Of a stretch of 64,000 nucleotides of DNA, positions 1 through 12,760 are shown piece by piece (position 1 is the stretch's first letter; each line of letters opens with the position of its first letter). The translations under genes were made by a program, and so were the position numbers. The notes under the pieces were generated by a model that did not search any database, was not told where the DNA came from, and saw nothing but the letters and a program-made list of their open reading frames with translations. This DNA comes from Gordionus sp. m RMFG-2023 (Eukaryota > Nematomorpha > Gordioida > Chordodea > Parachordodidae): positions 21,561,120 through 21,625,119 of the forward strand of contig NC_088778.1 of NCBI RefSeq assembly GCF_954871325.1, in the 5' to 3' direction.

Positions 1-609
1 AACAACAATCATGATATAAAGCCCCCTTGGTACAATAAAAGAGATGCATACAAATCCCCAAATCTAATCCCTCCACTAAAATGTACTCTGTGCGTAAAAC
101 ATTATGTAAACGCGATTTTAATGATACCAGGGAAACAAGATTGCCCTCCCTATTGGAAATTAGTTTATAATGGCTATTTGACATCAACTAGAAGCGAAAA
201 ATCTCATGAAAATACCAATAAAGTAAAGCATAATCAAAACGAGGAAATAGAAAATAATCAATGGGCGAAAAGGGATGTGTATGATAACTCCAAATCGCGA
301 TGGTTAGAGAGGAATAATAAGGTTTCATCGTTATTTAATGATACTCTGGACCTGGATGTGCCAAAATACGTAGTAAAGAGATCTGAATACGATTCTGATT
401 ATAGCCATTATCAGTGGTCAGAATACATATGTCTTGACATAAACGTGGAAGCGGATATGGACTCCTCGCATGTTTCGGAGTCCGACAACGATACAACAGG
501 AAAAGAACCATTTTTATCCTTAGTTTCGTCACCCTGCTGGCAAGACCCAGATTCACATCATGACCATTGTAAACCTCAGATTTTACCTTGTGTAATATGT
601 GCTTTGTGA
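1..609 (+). CDS. short-chain collagen C4-like protein, 3' end (partial)
   Basis: The frame is open from base 1 to a TGA at 607-609, so the 5' end lies outside the window and about 202 residues are seen. The piece resembles the C-terminal non-collagenous domain of short-chain collagen C4-like proteins of sponges, cnidarians and other invertebrates: a CTLC pair, then the LMIPGK..C motif, a W.L.Y.GYL segment, an SEYIC..D segment, and a final CVIC close to the stop (family: CVVC). No Gly-X-Y collagen repeat is visible in this part; it would lie upstream. A non-conserved, charged, Asn/Ser-rich stretch (about residues 60-110) is inserted between the GYL and EYIC motifs. The likely role is extracellular matrix. 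An AATAAA lies at 676-681, which is weak evidence in such AT-rich DNA. Family assignment is from remembered motifs. Confidence 0.7.
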   Translation, partial: NNNHDIKPPWYNKRDAYKSPNLIPPLKCTLCVKHYVNAILMIPGKQDCPPYWKLVYNGYLTSTRSEKSHENTNKVKHNQNEEIENNQWAKRDVYDNSKSRWLERNNKVSSLFNDTLDLDVPKYVVKRSEYDSDYSHYQWSEYICLDINVEADMDSSHVSESDNDTTGKEPFLSLVSSPCWQDPDSHHDHCKPQILPCVICAL

Positions 610-1709
610 TTTTTTAAAATATAAAATATAAATCTAGATGTAATAGCAAAATTTTAAATTTTTTTTTTACATTTTAATAAAATGAAATACCTAATATAAT
701 GAAACGTGATATTTATTATTACTGTGACTAGGAATTATATCTTCTTTCAAATTTAATTGCAAGATTAAGAAATCGTTGGTTATATTGTTGAGCCTATTAA
801 TTTAAAATAAATAAATTATAAGCAGATGTATAAATTATTAAGTAATTTTTTAACACGGGATCAAAACTAGAATAATTATTAATTAATTCTTGGAGTGAAA
901 TTACAATAATTAAGGAATAGATCAATGACATATAATATGTATTGGAATAGATATACATTAGAAATAAATCTAAATACTCGAATAAGAAATAGATGAAAAT
1001 TTTACAGGACCAAGGGAAATTAAAGAAAAACTGGTAAAGGGGAGGGGCTGAAAAATAGGGAAAATTGAAAAAAAATATCGGATACATTAAGTAAGACTTA
1101 TTTCCATGTTAATAGATCAATCAGATTGTGAATGCAAATAATAACACCATAAATTATTACCTTTATTTATTTTATTTGTTAGAAATATTTTACAATATAA
1201 TTGAGAAAATAATAAGTTAAGTTTATCCCACATGGACATCAAAAAGAATGATTGTGCAACTAGATGTGGTACTGAAATAGAACTTGTCTAATTATATCTC
1301 TATTCCATCATTTTCGTAGATCTGTATTTTATTAAATATAATTTAGATTAATAAATGTTACATATTTTCTCACTTTCTTTTGAAATCTGGGAGTATTTAA
1401 ATTCAACGACCATATTCTTTCTTCTGCCACACTGATAGCTAGCATTAAAAGTGATATTTTTTAAACTAATATATTTGTTAAAGAAGGGCCATGTTATCGG
1501 TTTTTATTCTATACTTTCTTAAATTATGTTTTATACCAAAACCTTCTTTTACGTTTTATTGTTGAAATAAGCTAATGTTTTTACAATATTTAAATGATAT
1601 TTTGCCATTATATTTATAAATGTAAAGCATGACAAAAGAATTTCTTTTTACTAATTCTTGTAATAGTGTCACTTTAAGAATATAATGTATAAGGGGATGG
1701 TGACACTAA
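610..1709. other. intergenic, no gene seen
   Basis: AT-rich sequence 3' of the collagen-like gene. It has only short, compositionally biased open frames with no recognisable domain. Confidence 0.6.
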
Positions 1710-1919
1710 AGCATCAAGCTTTTGTCTAACGCATCTAAACGCTTTGAAAACATCTGATCTGTCGAGTAGCATCAAGCTTTTTTCTCGCATCTAAACGCAT
1801 CGAAAGCATCTGATCTGTCGAGTTCGTCATCTAAACGCTTCGAAAGCATCTGATCTGTCGAGTAGCATCAAGCTTTTCTCTCGCATCTAAACGCTTCGAA
1901 AGCATCTGATCTGTCGAAT
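1710..1919. repeat. minisatellite, about 4 units of 45-60 bp
   Basis: The unit runs roughly AGCATCAAGCTTTT, then TCGCATCTAAACGCTTCGAAAG (split here for length: TCGCATCTAAAC and GCTTCGAAAG), then CATCTGATCTGTCGAGT. Four copies follow head to tail; the third lacks the AGCATCAAGC part. The unit is richer in G+C and CpG than its surroundings and holds HindIII-like AAGCTT and TTCGAA palindromes. Confidence 0.9.
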
Positions 1920-4088
1920 TCGTTTAAATATTTTAAAAAGATATCAATTTTTCCATAATATATTTCAGGGACCTTCAGAGGTACCACTTGCACGGCCTGG
2001 ATCTGTTTAATATTTTCAGGCCCAGCCCAAATTTTTTTAAAATATATTACATTTATTTTTAATTTTAATAGTTAATAATGGCGATTTAAAATTTGGTTTT
2101 AAAATATTAGGCCCGACCAGGGTATTTTTTTAAAAAAAATTGACCTAGACCCGGGGATATTTGTGAAAATTAAAATATAACCCAAGCCTGTTTGCGGAGA
2201 AACCCTTATACCTTGGCTGTTACGCCACTGCCCTAAACCTTCAATATCTAAAATAAAATTTCCCTTAGCTTTGTAAGAAAAAATATATAATGAATTGCCA
2301 TATCTAGCAACAAATCGTAAGTTTTTAATTACCCTAAATTCATAGTTAGCACGAATTCGCGGGTAAGAAAATAATTACAGCGTATTTTGTACAATAGGCC
2401 CCGAGAATTCTTGCTAACTATGAATGACCGGTTAGACTCTTCATTTATGATAATTTGCTTCGAATTTGCACTAACTCAAAATTGAGCCTTTGCGATTTGC
2501 AGTGCTATTTTAATTTTAAAAAATTAATGCATTCCTTATATAAATTGGAGCTGCCTTTTAATTTGTATCGTCGATTCAAAATTCTAACTAAGTTATAAAA
2601 TAGATTTGGGTTTTCTAAATTATTCATCATCTGCTTTTTATTTTATTAATTTATACATATTCTATTTAAAAAAAGAGTAATTTTTATACATTTCATATAA
2701 TATTACATTTAATTTACATATTTATGAACAACTAGGAAGGAAATTTTAGTGTCCCCCACCTTATTATTGTTATCTGTGTAATAAGGTTATGTGGCTTTCT
2801 ATCGAAAAAAAACGAGTTCCTAAAGAACTAATGGTAGACCAGCGTGCAAAATGAATGAATAAAAACATATTGCAAACCAATTTGCGTTTTTTGAAATGAT
2901 TTCTAATGTCAAGCGGTAATTTGGCCAATTTTAATGACACCATTTGAAATGCATTATTTGCATGTGAAATGCTTAAATGGCGCATTATTATACTGCTCTT
3001 ATGAGTTGGACTTGTAATTTTCAATGTAAAAAATTTGTTTAGCAAAAAATTGAATAATCATTTATAAATAAATGATAATGTATCGAAAGATTTCTCAAAA
3101 AAATTAAAAATATAAATGAAATGATTATATCAAAGATATTTGTAAGTAATTAGAAAACAATTCATTTCTAATTCCACTGATTAGTTTCTCTGCCGTTTGT
3201 GTTGGAAGTGCCTGCGTTTAGTTCCATTTTAAAGCCAATTAAATTAAAATTTACCAATATCAAAAATAAAATATAAATGAGGAGGGGCAACAGTTTTCTC
3301 CATCTTTAAATCACTTTGAAAATCACGCATAAGCCACTTGTTTTATATTATTTTATAATATTTTCATATTACATTTTTTTTAATTTAAATTTATAATGGT
3401 GTACAAAATTAAATAGTCCGTATTCGAAGCTATGAATTTAATAATTTATTGCAATCTCTAATAAATTTGTTCAAGAAACCATAAAGCTAAGGGGTATTAA
3501 ATTTATGTTAACATGCCTAGCCTAATTTAAAAAACACATGTTATTCATTCATTTGGGAATTGAACACTTTTTTTCGGGTATATATGAATTTAAATTTCAT
3601 AAACTTTACCTTCAAAAAGTCAATATACCCAGCTTTTCCAAAAATGCAATTAATTTATAAATCTATATTTATTTTTAATTGAAATTTCTTTATAAAAAAA
3701 TTGATAAAAATGTTTTATTCAATTAGCTAAAAAAAAATATTGTATTGGCAAGAAACAGTGCACTCGATGATTTTGTTATGCATGCTTATAAAAAGTAAAA
3801 TTGTAATTTTTTAAAAAAAAATGAAATTCAAAAAAATATACGACTTGGTAATGTTATCTATTCAATACTATGTCGGGAAAATTTAAGTTGTGATTTAGAT
3901 TATTGTAGATATATATTTCATGTTTTTTTTTAAAATACCATTTATAATATATACATTCAGGCGATTTTTATAAACTAAAAAAAATCAATACTATTTTATA
4001 AACAAACTTTTTGGTTTAAAAAAATATAAATTAATACATTTTTATTCCCATTTTTTTAATTTTTTTTTTACTAAAGCCTTAGTTTGAC
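1920..4088. other. intergenic with a degenerate GCCC-rich dispersed repeat
   Basis: At about 1970-2230 there are AGGCCCAGCCC / GGCCCGACC motifs spaced by A/T runs. These resemble the interiors of the hAT-type short elements at 16554 and 36438, so this is probably a decayed relative; I could not define its ends. The rest is AT-rich DNA without a recognisable gene. Confidence 0.45.
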
Positions 4089-5588
4089 ATGAAATATCTG
4101 ACCGATTTACTGGATAAAGATAAAATGTCTCTGTATCAAAAATATATGACATTTGATCAAGGGGAAAAAATTCAAGTTACATACATATGGATCGACGGAA
4201 CTGGGCAAAATATAAGAGGTAAAACTAGAACTGTTAACGCTCAACCTTTGTGTATTGCGGGTATTATTTAAAAAATATATTCATATAGCTAAAATACTAT
4301 GAATAGAATTACCTATTTGGAACTACGATGGTTCCAGTACTTATCAAGCTGAAGGCTCTAACTCTGATACATACTTACATCCTATATGTATTTATAGGGA
4401 TCCCTTTAAAAAGGGTAAACATTTACTGACCCTCTGCGAGACATACAAATATAATAAACGTCCATCAGGTATGTAAAATTTTAAAATAAAATATATAATT
4501 GATCAAATAAGAAAGCAATCATAGAAATTCGTGCAGACTCACGATGGATAAGGTACTTGATCAAGAACCATGGTTTGGTATCGAACAAGAATATAATTTA
4601 TTAGATACTGATGGTCATCCTTTAGGATGGCCAAAAAATGGTTATCCTAAACCTCAAGGTATTATATATATACATTATAGAAATAATATATAAAAGATAT
4701 CAAACATTAACATCATTAGGTCCATATTATTGCGGTGTAGGTGCGGATCGAATGTTTGGAAGGCAAATTGAAGAATCCCATTACAATTGCTGCTTATTTT
4801 CTGGAATAAATATTGGCGGAACAAATGCGGAAGTTATGCCTTCGCAGGTAATGACTTTATTTTATTTATCCGATCCATACACATAATCATTTATTTAGTG
4901 GGAATACCAAATTGGTCCTAATATTGGAATTGGCGTAAGTGATGAGTTATGGTTATCAAGATATATTATGCATAGAGTGTGCGAAGACTTTAACGTAATA
5001 TGTTCATTGGACCCAAAACCTTTACCAGATTGGAATGGAGCCGGAGCCCATACCAATTTTTCAACTAAGACAATGAGAGAGACTGATGGATTGAAGTAAG
5101 TTATTTTGTTTTAAAAAAAATTTATACATAATGATTTTTCTTAAGGGAGATTGAAAGATGTATTAAACTTTTGTCCAATCGTCATTCTCAACATATTGCT
5201 GTATACGACGCCAAGAATGGGGAAGATAATATTAGAAGGTTGACCGGTATCCACGAAACATCCAGTATTCATAAGTTTTCCTCAGGTATAGCAAAACAAA
5301 GTATTTGTAATATTATTTAATAGTATAAAAAATACTTTTATTGATAAAAAATATATGTTTTATATGACGACCTGATCCATCCACCTTTTATGGTTTCAAT
5401 TATTTTTAACACATCTTTAAAATTATTATATAATAGGAACAGCGGATAGAGGGTGTAGTGTGAGAATACCGAGACAGGTAGCCGAAGATAAATGTGGATA
5501 CTTTGAAGATCGCAGACCTGCCAGCAATTGTGACCCTTATCGCGTTACGGAACAAATTATTAAAACATGCCTATTAGAAGAAATCTAA
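4089..5588 (+). CDS. glutamine synthetase, 7 exons, complete
   Basis: ATP-dependent ligation of ammonia to glutamate, giving glutamine. Exons: 4089-4260, 4307-4468, 4512-4658, 4720-4847, 4899-5095, 5146-5285, 5437-5588. All junctions are GT-AG, the phases join without a break, and the 1098 nt encode 365 residues (animal enzyme about 373). Motifs in order: [15 protein letters not shown], the [17 protein letters not shown] segment, PWFGIEQEY (metal-binding Glu), [33 protein letters not shown], the [20 protein letters not shown]/glutamate loop, RRLTG.HET, SVRIPR and [15 protein letters not shown]. All catalytic motifs look intact. Introns are 43-61 bp except the last (151 bp). The start ATG gives the expected short N-terminal extension. 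AATAAA occurs at 5673-5678. This is eukaryotic GSII-type. The exon map is inferred by eye but is well constrained by homology. Confidence 0.96.
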
Positions 5589-5772
5589 TTTTAACTTTTT
5601 AACAATTATTATAACATATTATTTAATATTTATTTAATATTTATAATAATGAAAATTTTAAATTAACATTTTAATAAAATATATAAACAGATGAATAATT
5701 TCACAATTTTAAGGGATAAAAAAAAGGGAATCTTGGTAAAATAATTCCACATTTATTTTAATTCAATAAGAA

Positions 5773-8700
5773 ATGCGAATTTTTATATGTTTACAAACAT
5801 TTCAAATTATTCTATCTATTTCACCATATTATATAGAATATCCATCAATGTATTTTCTAGAGAATTTATTATCATCAAATTATTCTTTCCAAGATTTTAA
5901 TACTAAAGGGTCCAAAGAGTAAGTCTTTGTTATGAAAAATATTTAATTGTTTACTTTAGAAAAACAGTGTGCTTAAATAAGTTTGTTTATGATAATTTAT
6001 TTACGAAAAATGAAACATTTTTTAAACCAACGTTTATATTCGTTGGTCCTAATGGTACGATATGCAACCAGCCTAACTCAGACTGTCATTTTAAAGAGTT
6101 AAAATTTATATTATATATTAACTTATGATAAATCATATTAAAAGGTTTTTATTTTTTATTAATATAATTAATAAATTTGAATCGTATAATTTATAAAATA
6201 AAATTCTCTTGACATTGTAATAAAAATTTTTTTAAAGATATATCGTTATGATTGATGTAAAATACTTAACTTTCATTCATATATTTTTTTAAATTATATT
6301 TTTAATTTATTTGCGGAATATTATAAAACCAAGAACAAAACTTTTAGAATTTGAACGTATTTCAACAGAAATCGAATCGATTGAAAAATTAGAATATGGT
6401 TGCTGTCCTGGGTGGACGAATAATTCCAAGAAAAAAAATAAATGCACCAAAGGTATTGTCAACATTATATTATTACACATTTTGGTTAAATGTTGTCTTT
6501 AGAACCTGGACTAAGAAGGAATCTATTTCCGGTTATTACAAATTTTAAAAAGGAGTTCTGGTTCATAGATTTGACGTGGTTCTAAAGTTTTCGGGCTCCA
6601 AACTGTTAATAATAGTGAAAAAAATTAATTAATATTTAAACATTAAAATGAATCACAGAAAACTTTGATACTCGCAATATGTGTTATTGCCTGATTAATA
6701 TTTCAGTTAATTCGCATAGTTTTCATATATAAATATATTAATAACTCAAATTTATTATTAAAAATGTCTGAAACTTATTAATATTTCTAAACGGCTCGAT
6801 TTGTTCCGATTTTTAAAAATTGCCAACTCAGTTAGTTTAGCCCGAAAAATATTACCGAATACTCATAATATATTTTCGGCAAAATCAGATCTTAGAATTT
6901 ATAATGTGCCAAAATATTTTACTATTTTTCAACCTTTAAATTTGAAAAAGCTGATTTTGGCGAAAGTTTATTCCAACATGTGATACCTGCCCTGTAAATT
7001 TTAAACAATTCTATAAGATATTACGCATATTACCTTGTGAACATTACTGGTAACAGGGTCCAACACATTTTCAAAAAAAATGTATTTACACCAAAAAATA
7101 CATTTGAAAAGTACCCAAAAAATTTTCACAAAAAGTATACAAACACTTTACGAATACTTTATAAAAATATTTGCAGTAATCACAATATTTTTTACTTAAG
7201 GATACTTTCTTAACCATTTAAAAATTATTCAAATAATAATTCGCATTAAAAAAATTTGCAGTTACTTTTTTTTATCCAACATATGAAACAATTCCAAATA
7301 ATTCATTGTGCTTTTACTTTATTAATTTTGGAAGGTATTTTGAAAAGCCTTCCAATGGTTATGGCATGTAGGGGATGTGGATGCTCTTTCAGACCCTCTG
7401 CTAAAAATATCTCATATAGATTATAAATCTTATTTATGGGACTAGAACATATATCTTCTAGTTCTATATTATCTTCTTATAAAAAATTAATCTCCATTTG
7501 TAATTCAATTTATAATATAATAACCATAAGAATATAAATAAATAATAAATACAAAAAAGTAACTGCATTTAGTATTTTAAATACAAATATTCGCGATATG
7601 CCCAACCGTACCCGTAACAAAAATATTAATTAATTGTAATCTTGTTAGAACAGGTTTCCTCAAATTTAAAAATAGTTTAAGTTCTGATAAATATTAAAAA
7701 AAGTATTTTAGTTCCGGTTCCTAGATTTGTCCCCGGTTCTGAGGATCTTGGGTTCAGGTTACCATTTCAAAAATAACTGCATATAAAATATATAGCTGTC
7801 TGTGAACCGAAATGCAAAAATGGGTATTGCTCCTCACCTGACATATGCAAATGCCACAAAGGTTGGACGAGTACACTATGTGACAAAGGTCAAATTTTAA
7901 TTAAATATACTCTTTTTTAATAATTATATTTATTTTTGGCTTTTTGATCGTATAAAATTCCGAGATTATGAATATTCTATATTTTTTGCTATTTTATTTC
8001 AGTATTGCTATAATTTATTTTGGTTTACTAGTACTCAAAAAAAACACTTTACTCAAATATAAAATATTTCAAATGCGTTAATATTAAGTGTGTGTTGAGC
8101 ATGCCTTTCTCCCTCCTCAGGGACATCCCTGGTTTATTTTTTTTTAATTTAAATTATATTGTCTATCAAGATATTAATGAATGTCTCCATACCAACATCA
8201 GTTGTCAACATCTATGCACTAACACAAAGGGGTCATATAAATGTGAATGCCACTATGGGTTCAAACTCAATCCCGATAAAAAGACATGCCGTTGTAAAGA
8301 TAAATTTTTAGATATTTAATGAAATTTTTTTTCGATTATCATTTATGATAAAATAACTTCGAATAAAGTAAAGTATTTTTAAGACTTTTATAGCATTCAT
8401 ATAAGAAGAATAATTTAAAGTAATAAAAAAAAATCATGAATTCCTCAAAACCTAACGATAAATATAGAATTAAATAATTATACATATGTTTTATAAAATA
8501 AAACAATTGAAGTGTGTATCGAATGCATTCCAGAATTTCAGAAAGTAATTAATGAAACCAGATCGATTTCTCTTAATATTCAAGAATATAGAAATGTAAT
8601 GTAAAATTTTTAACATAATAATTAAAAAATGTATGTGCCTTCCCAATTGTGATAACTTTTGTGGAAAATAAGTATTGGGCTGGGAAACCAAAATAAAATA

Positions 8701-10025
8701 TTTTAAAAACAAAATTTTGATTTTTTTCTAAAATTAAATTGAAATACCAAAATAATCTTATATATTAAGAAGCAGAGTTGTTAAAGGATCTAGATACTTG
8801 TATCTAGATCCTGTATCTAGATATAAAAATGTGGTATCTGTATCTGTATCTAGATAGATTTTCGATTAAAATATCTGTATCTAGATATTATTTTAGACGA
8901 TGTATCTGTATCTAGATCCATTTAAAAAGTATCTTTTAACAACTCTGTTAAAAGAAGAAGTTTTGCCAACTTAGTAATTATTTTTAAATTTTCTATGAGT
9001 AAAATTTATTTTTAAATCCTCGATGAATAAAATCTTTTTAAATTCATTTGCATTTAAAATTTAATTTAACTTCAATTACCAATTAGTTATTAATTCAGAA
9101 ATAAGATTCAAAAATAAAATAAAAACAGTGTAGAATAATTCAAAATCAAAAAAATGATATGATTTTTATAATACAAATTCTAAAAAATTATATGATTTTT
9201 CAAAACCAAAAAATGATATGATTTTTGAAATTCAAAATTAAAAAAATGATATTATTTCTAAAAATCAAATATAAAAAGGCCGTTTTAATTTTTTATTTTC
9301 CCAGCCCTATCATTTATTGTATTTTATTAGAACCCTGTAAATTAAATATTTTTAAACGCGAGCCCAGCCAAAAATTTACTTTTTATTCCAGTCCTGTTAA
9401 TTATCCTTTTATTTAAAGAAGGAAAAAAAAATATTCTATATTATTTTTATATTTTCTAAGCCAGAGCCCGGCTTGATTTTTTTTAAAAAATATAAAGTCC
9501 AGCCGAGTTTTCTTAAATTTTAAGTCCGAGCTCTGTTCAGACCGATTTTAAAAAAAGTAGGGTCAAGATTTGAACCGACTTTGAGGGTTATATCCTTTAT
9601 CACAACCATTTTGATATGTTAATTAAACCAACATTCTAATAAAAAATATTATTTTTAAAAAAATTTATTATTAGGAATTGGATCAAAAAAGATTCAACAT
9701 ATCTAATATCATAGATGATGTAAGAACTGCGCTCATTAAACCCAGTAAAGACCTTGATTCTAAGATGAAAAACATGTTTATTACCGATAACCAAGATTAT
9801 TCCGATTACTATGATATCAATTTTTTGGAAAACACTCCAAAATACAACTCAAAAAATATAAATGCTACAATTTTTCCTAAACGGCGACATGATATGACTA
9901 GTGATCGAATGTTGATTATGGTAGATTACGATAAATTAGCTTACGCTATGGATCGGTTAGAGTTTTTGAGCAAACAATTAGCAAATGTTGAAGAACAATT
10001 AGGAATGTGTAAATGCATCAACTAA
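5773..10025 (+). CDS. EGFL7/Slow-like secreted EMI-EGF protein, 7 exons
   Basis: Inferred exons 5773-5918, 5960-6097, 6334-6452, 7796-7888, 8171-8293, 8513-8544, 9675-10025 total 1002 nt with matching phases (333 residues; human EGFL7 is about 273). Residues 1-20 form a hydrophobic signal peptide. An EMI-like cysteine domain spans about 53-134, with its closing YGCCPGW at 116-122. An EGF domain (CEPKCKNGYC...C.CHKGWTSTLC) spans about 137-165. A calcium-binding EGF opens with DINEC at 166-170. The C-terminal tail has a heptad-like segment ending EEQLGMCKC, close to the EEQLGSCSC ending I recall for EGFL7. Known relatives are secreted matrix or vascular-guidance proteins. The weakest parts are the 236-bp second intron, whose acceptor lacks a pyrimidine tract, and the 32-nt exon 6, chosen because it repairs the phase. 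Introns 3, 4 and 6 (1.34 kb, 282 bp, 1.13 kb) hold repeats. Confidence 0.82.
6453..7795. repeat. intron 3 of the EGFL7-like gene, repeat-derived sequence
   Basis: Two stretches rich in GGTTC/GAACC words (about 6500-6620 and 7670-7760) flank an AT-rich middle. They may be the ends of one decayed inverted-repeat element, but I could not align termini or a target duplication. Confidence 0.3.
8773..8947. mobile_element. 175-bp hAT-type MITE with TATCTAGATA repeats
   Basis: Lies in intron 6 of the EGFL7-like gene. The termini CAGAGTTGTTAAA and TTTAACAACTCTG form an inverted repeat. The interior is made of repeats of GTATCTAGAT / TATCTGTATC. The flanking octamers TTAAGAAG and TTAAAAGA are similar, not identical, consistent with an old 8-bp target duplication. 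The CAGAGTTGTT terminus recurs at the right end of the hAT remnant near 62056. Confidence 0.75.
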
Positions 10026-12000
10026 GCATTAACATTTTTTTTTTTAATTTTCATATGAAAATAATAGTAAATCATTATAAAATAATGAAATCAGAGAATA
10101 TTGGATGTTTTTAATAATACAATTTAATGATCATTGCTATGATATAATTATAATTAGTATTTACAGTTCATTGTATATTAAAATGTATGTATAATTTTTT
10201 TTTGCTTATTTCGCCAGAAATATTTTAAATTCACTCGCCCATTGTTTTAAAAATATTTTTTAACCGGCCAGCTTAATTTTTTTTTAGCCCACCTCCTCGT
10301 AGATTAGGTGGGGGTGACCTGCTGGGCTAAAACCTTGCATACTGCAGACCTCTACTCGGAATTAATGCATATTCGCACTTTTATTCCATTTTATGATTGT
10401 TATATAGATCTTTTCCAGCCATACAATCCCATAAAATAATGCTTGTTGGGAATTTAAGGGCTATAATAGTTGTTTATGAGTCAAGCTCAAATCTTCTTAG
10501 ACTAAAAATTATTTCTGCATTCATTTGGATTCATCCTAAGGATAAAGATAGGTGTTCTTTCACTTGAGTCTTTTTGCATATGTTGGCATGTCAAATAATT
10601 TATTAGATTATTGTCATTTTTCGATATTAAATATATACTTTATAAAATAAAAACCAATAGAATAAATCTTTCACGTGCAAGTACTAATAAAATGATTTTC
10701 GAAAAATGAATTCCACTCGGATGTAATATGGTTGGAACAATGATCTTTAACTTTCATCAATAATTTTTCTAACATCTCAAATCTCTTTGAACTGTAACAC
10801 ATTTCCTATCATTAATATTTCCGAAATTTTTGTCATAGTATCTAATATTTTTTATTTTTTTGATTCAGAATAGTAGGATGATCGGGTTTTATTTAATTAA
10901 AATATAGCTTTAAAAAATATCTTAAATATAAAACAATACAATAAGATAGTGATAAACTGAAAATACAACCCCATAATTTATATCTAAAAAATTACACGAT
11001 ATTAGGAGATATTTGTTTTGATTTGCATACAAATTACTAAAATTTAAATATCTTTTAATAATTGCTATAATTTATTATTTGTAGACTTCGTATATAGGGC
11101 ATGTTAACCTCTATAAGATTTGTAAATTACGACTTTATCATCTATTTATTCTCTAAACACAGCATTTTAGATATAATGGTTATGAACCTAAAATATATGG
11201 CGATCGATTTAGGGTAGTATAAATAAAATTTTAAAGATGTGTACAAAATTTTAAATTATTAGGATAAAAATATTTTGCCAAAAAAAAAATTAATTATTTT
11301 TATAATTTATGGATAAAAGGGGGTATTTGGCAAAATATATCAAACCTGAATCATTTACCAAAATACACAGGTAAGAAATTATAAGTGAAAATACATCTTG
11401 GCACTAAATTTAAGATATTTATTCTCAATAGTTAAAAATTAGTCGCTTTAACAGTATTATCCTATCAGTCCCTTTCATTGCTCTAAATATATCTAGCTCC
11501 ACATTATTTTCATATCTAAATACTCATTTCTGCCGTTTTTGGACCAAATTATTCATCTTAAAGCCTAATTTCTTTTCCTATTGCAATGTTGTTAGAAATA
11601 ATTTATTCTTCGGCTTTCTAAAATAGTATGATTTAAATAAAATTTCAAATGATTTTTTTAATCTTATAGATAAAATATCCCAGTAAATGTAATTTCGTTG
11701 ACAAGTTGGTATAAAAAATTTTCCAATTACAGAAATTCATTCAGATAATATTTTGGGAAAAGAGGCATGTCGATTTTTAGAATTATTTCTGATAAAATGC
11801 TGTCCTTTTTTATTCTTTATGCTCTTGTATTAAGCACAATGATATATATTCACTAATAGTAGACTAACAAATGCTTAATTAATTTACTATCTTTCTGCTA
11901 TGTCAATGAAGCGGGGTACATTAACAATCCCCCGTAGTTTTTTTATTCATATTATTCCACTAAATTATTAATTTGGTTAAAATTTTATTATGGTTATAAT
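10026..12000. other. intergenic, no gene seen
   Basis: AT-rich DNA between the EGFL7-like gene and the long-TIR transposon. A short GC-punctuated stretch at about 10200-10345 (CGCCAGAAATAT, CCGGCCAGC, CCCACCTCC, GCAGACCTCT) resembles the dispersed GCCC-rich elements. No coding domain is recognised. Confidence 0.5.
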
Positions 12001-12760
12001 ATATATGTTGTATTCCATATTAAAACAACCAACCAAAAAAAATCGATACCCCCTTCAATTTTTTTAAAAATTTGTATGTTGGTAGTATATACACTAACTA
12101 ATAAAAATGTAAAATTTTACTTTTCAAATCGGCTTACTTCATGAGATATGGCCATCTTTAGAAACGCGAAAATTCCAAAATACAGTATATTTAATTTTAA
12201 ATATCTCAAAAAGTAAATAAGCTGAAGGCATGATTTAAATTTTATTAAATAGCTCTCCCTTTAATATGATATAAAAATTATTTTATTAATAAAAAGTCTA
12301 TTACCAAAAACCGGAAATAGCTATAAAATAAAAATTGCTCTTTTTTTTCAAATTTTTTTTACAAATAGACATTATACTTCTTAATATTTGTACAAAATTT
12401 TAGATTGGGACCATTACTGGGCCAATAGTTATTACGCTTTAAATATAAATAGTATGGCTTAAATCCTAAATTATACCAAATATATAGTAATTTACGAAAC
12501 AAATAAAAAGAAAATTCCTTTATGATCGGGCAGATTATATTTTTTTTATAAATGTTTCGGGGGCTGTGAGCCCACTAGTAGACATTATGTCATATTTAAC
12601 ATATAAGTTTAGCAATTTTATTTTAGAGAGAAAATAATTGTAAAAATATTTATAACTTTATTTAGCTAATTATTTATATTACATGAATATCAAATGGAAA
12701 ATTAATATTGTTATAAACATATTAAATTAAATAATATCATACATTAAATTATCTAATGAA

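Noticed and set aside
335-556. 73-codon minus-strand frame in the first gene
   Set aside because: Shadow of the collagen C4-like coding frame on the other strand.
5437-5588. Glutamine synthetase as a bacterial transfer or processed copy
   Set aside because: Six spliceosomal introns and GSII-type motifs show an ordinary eukaryotic gene.
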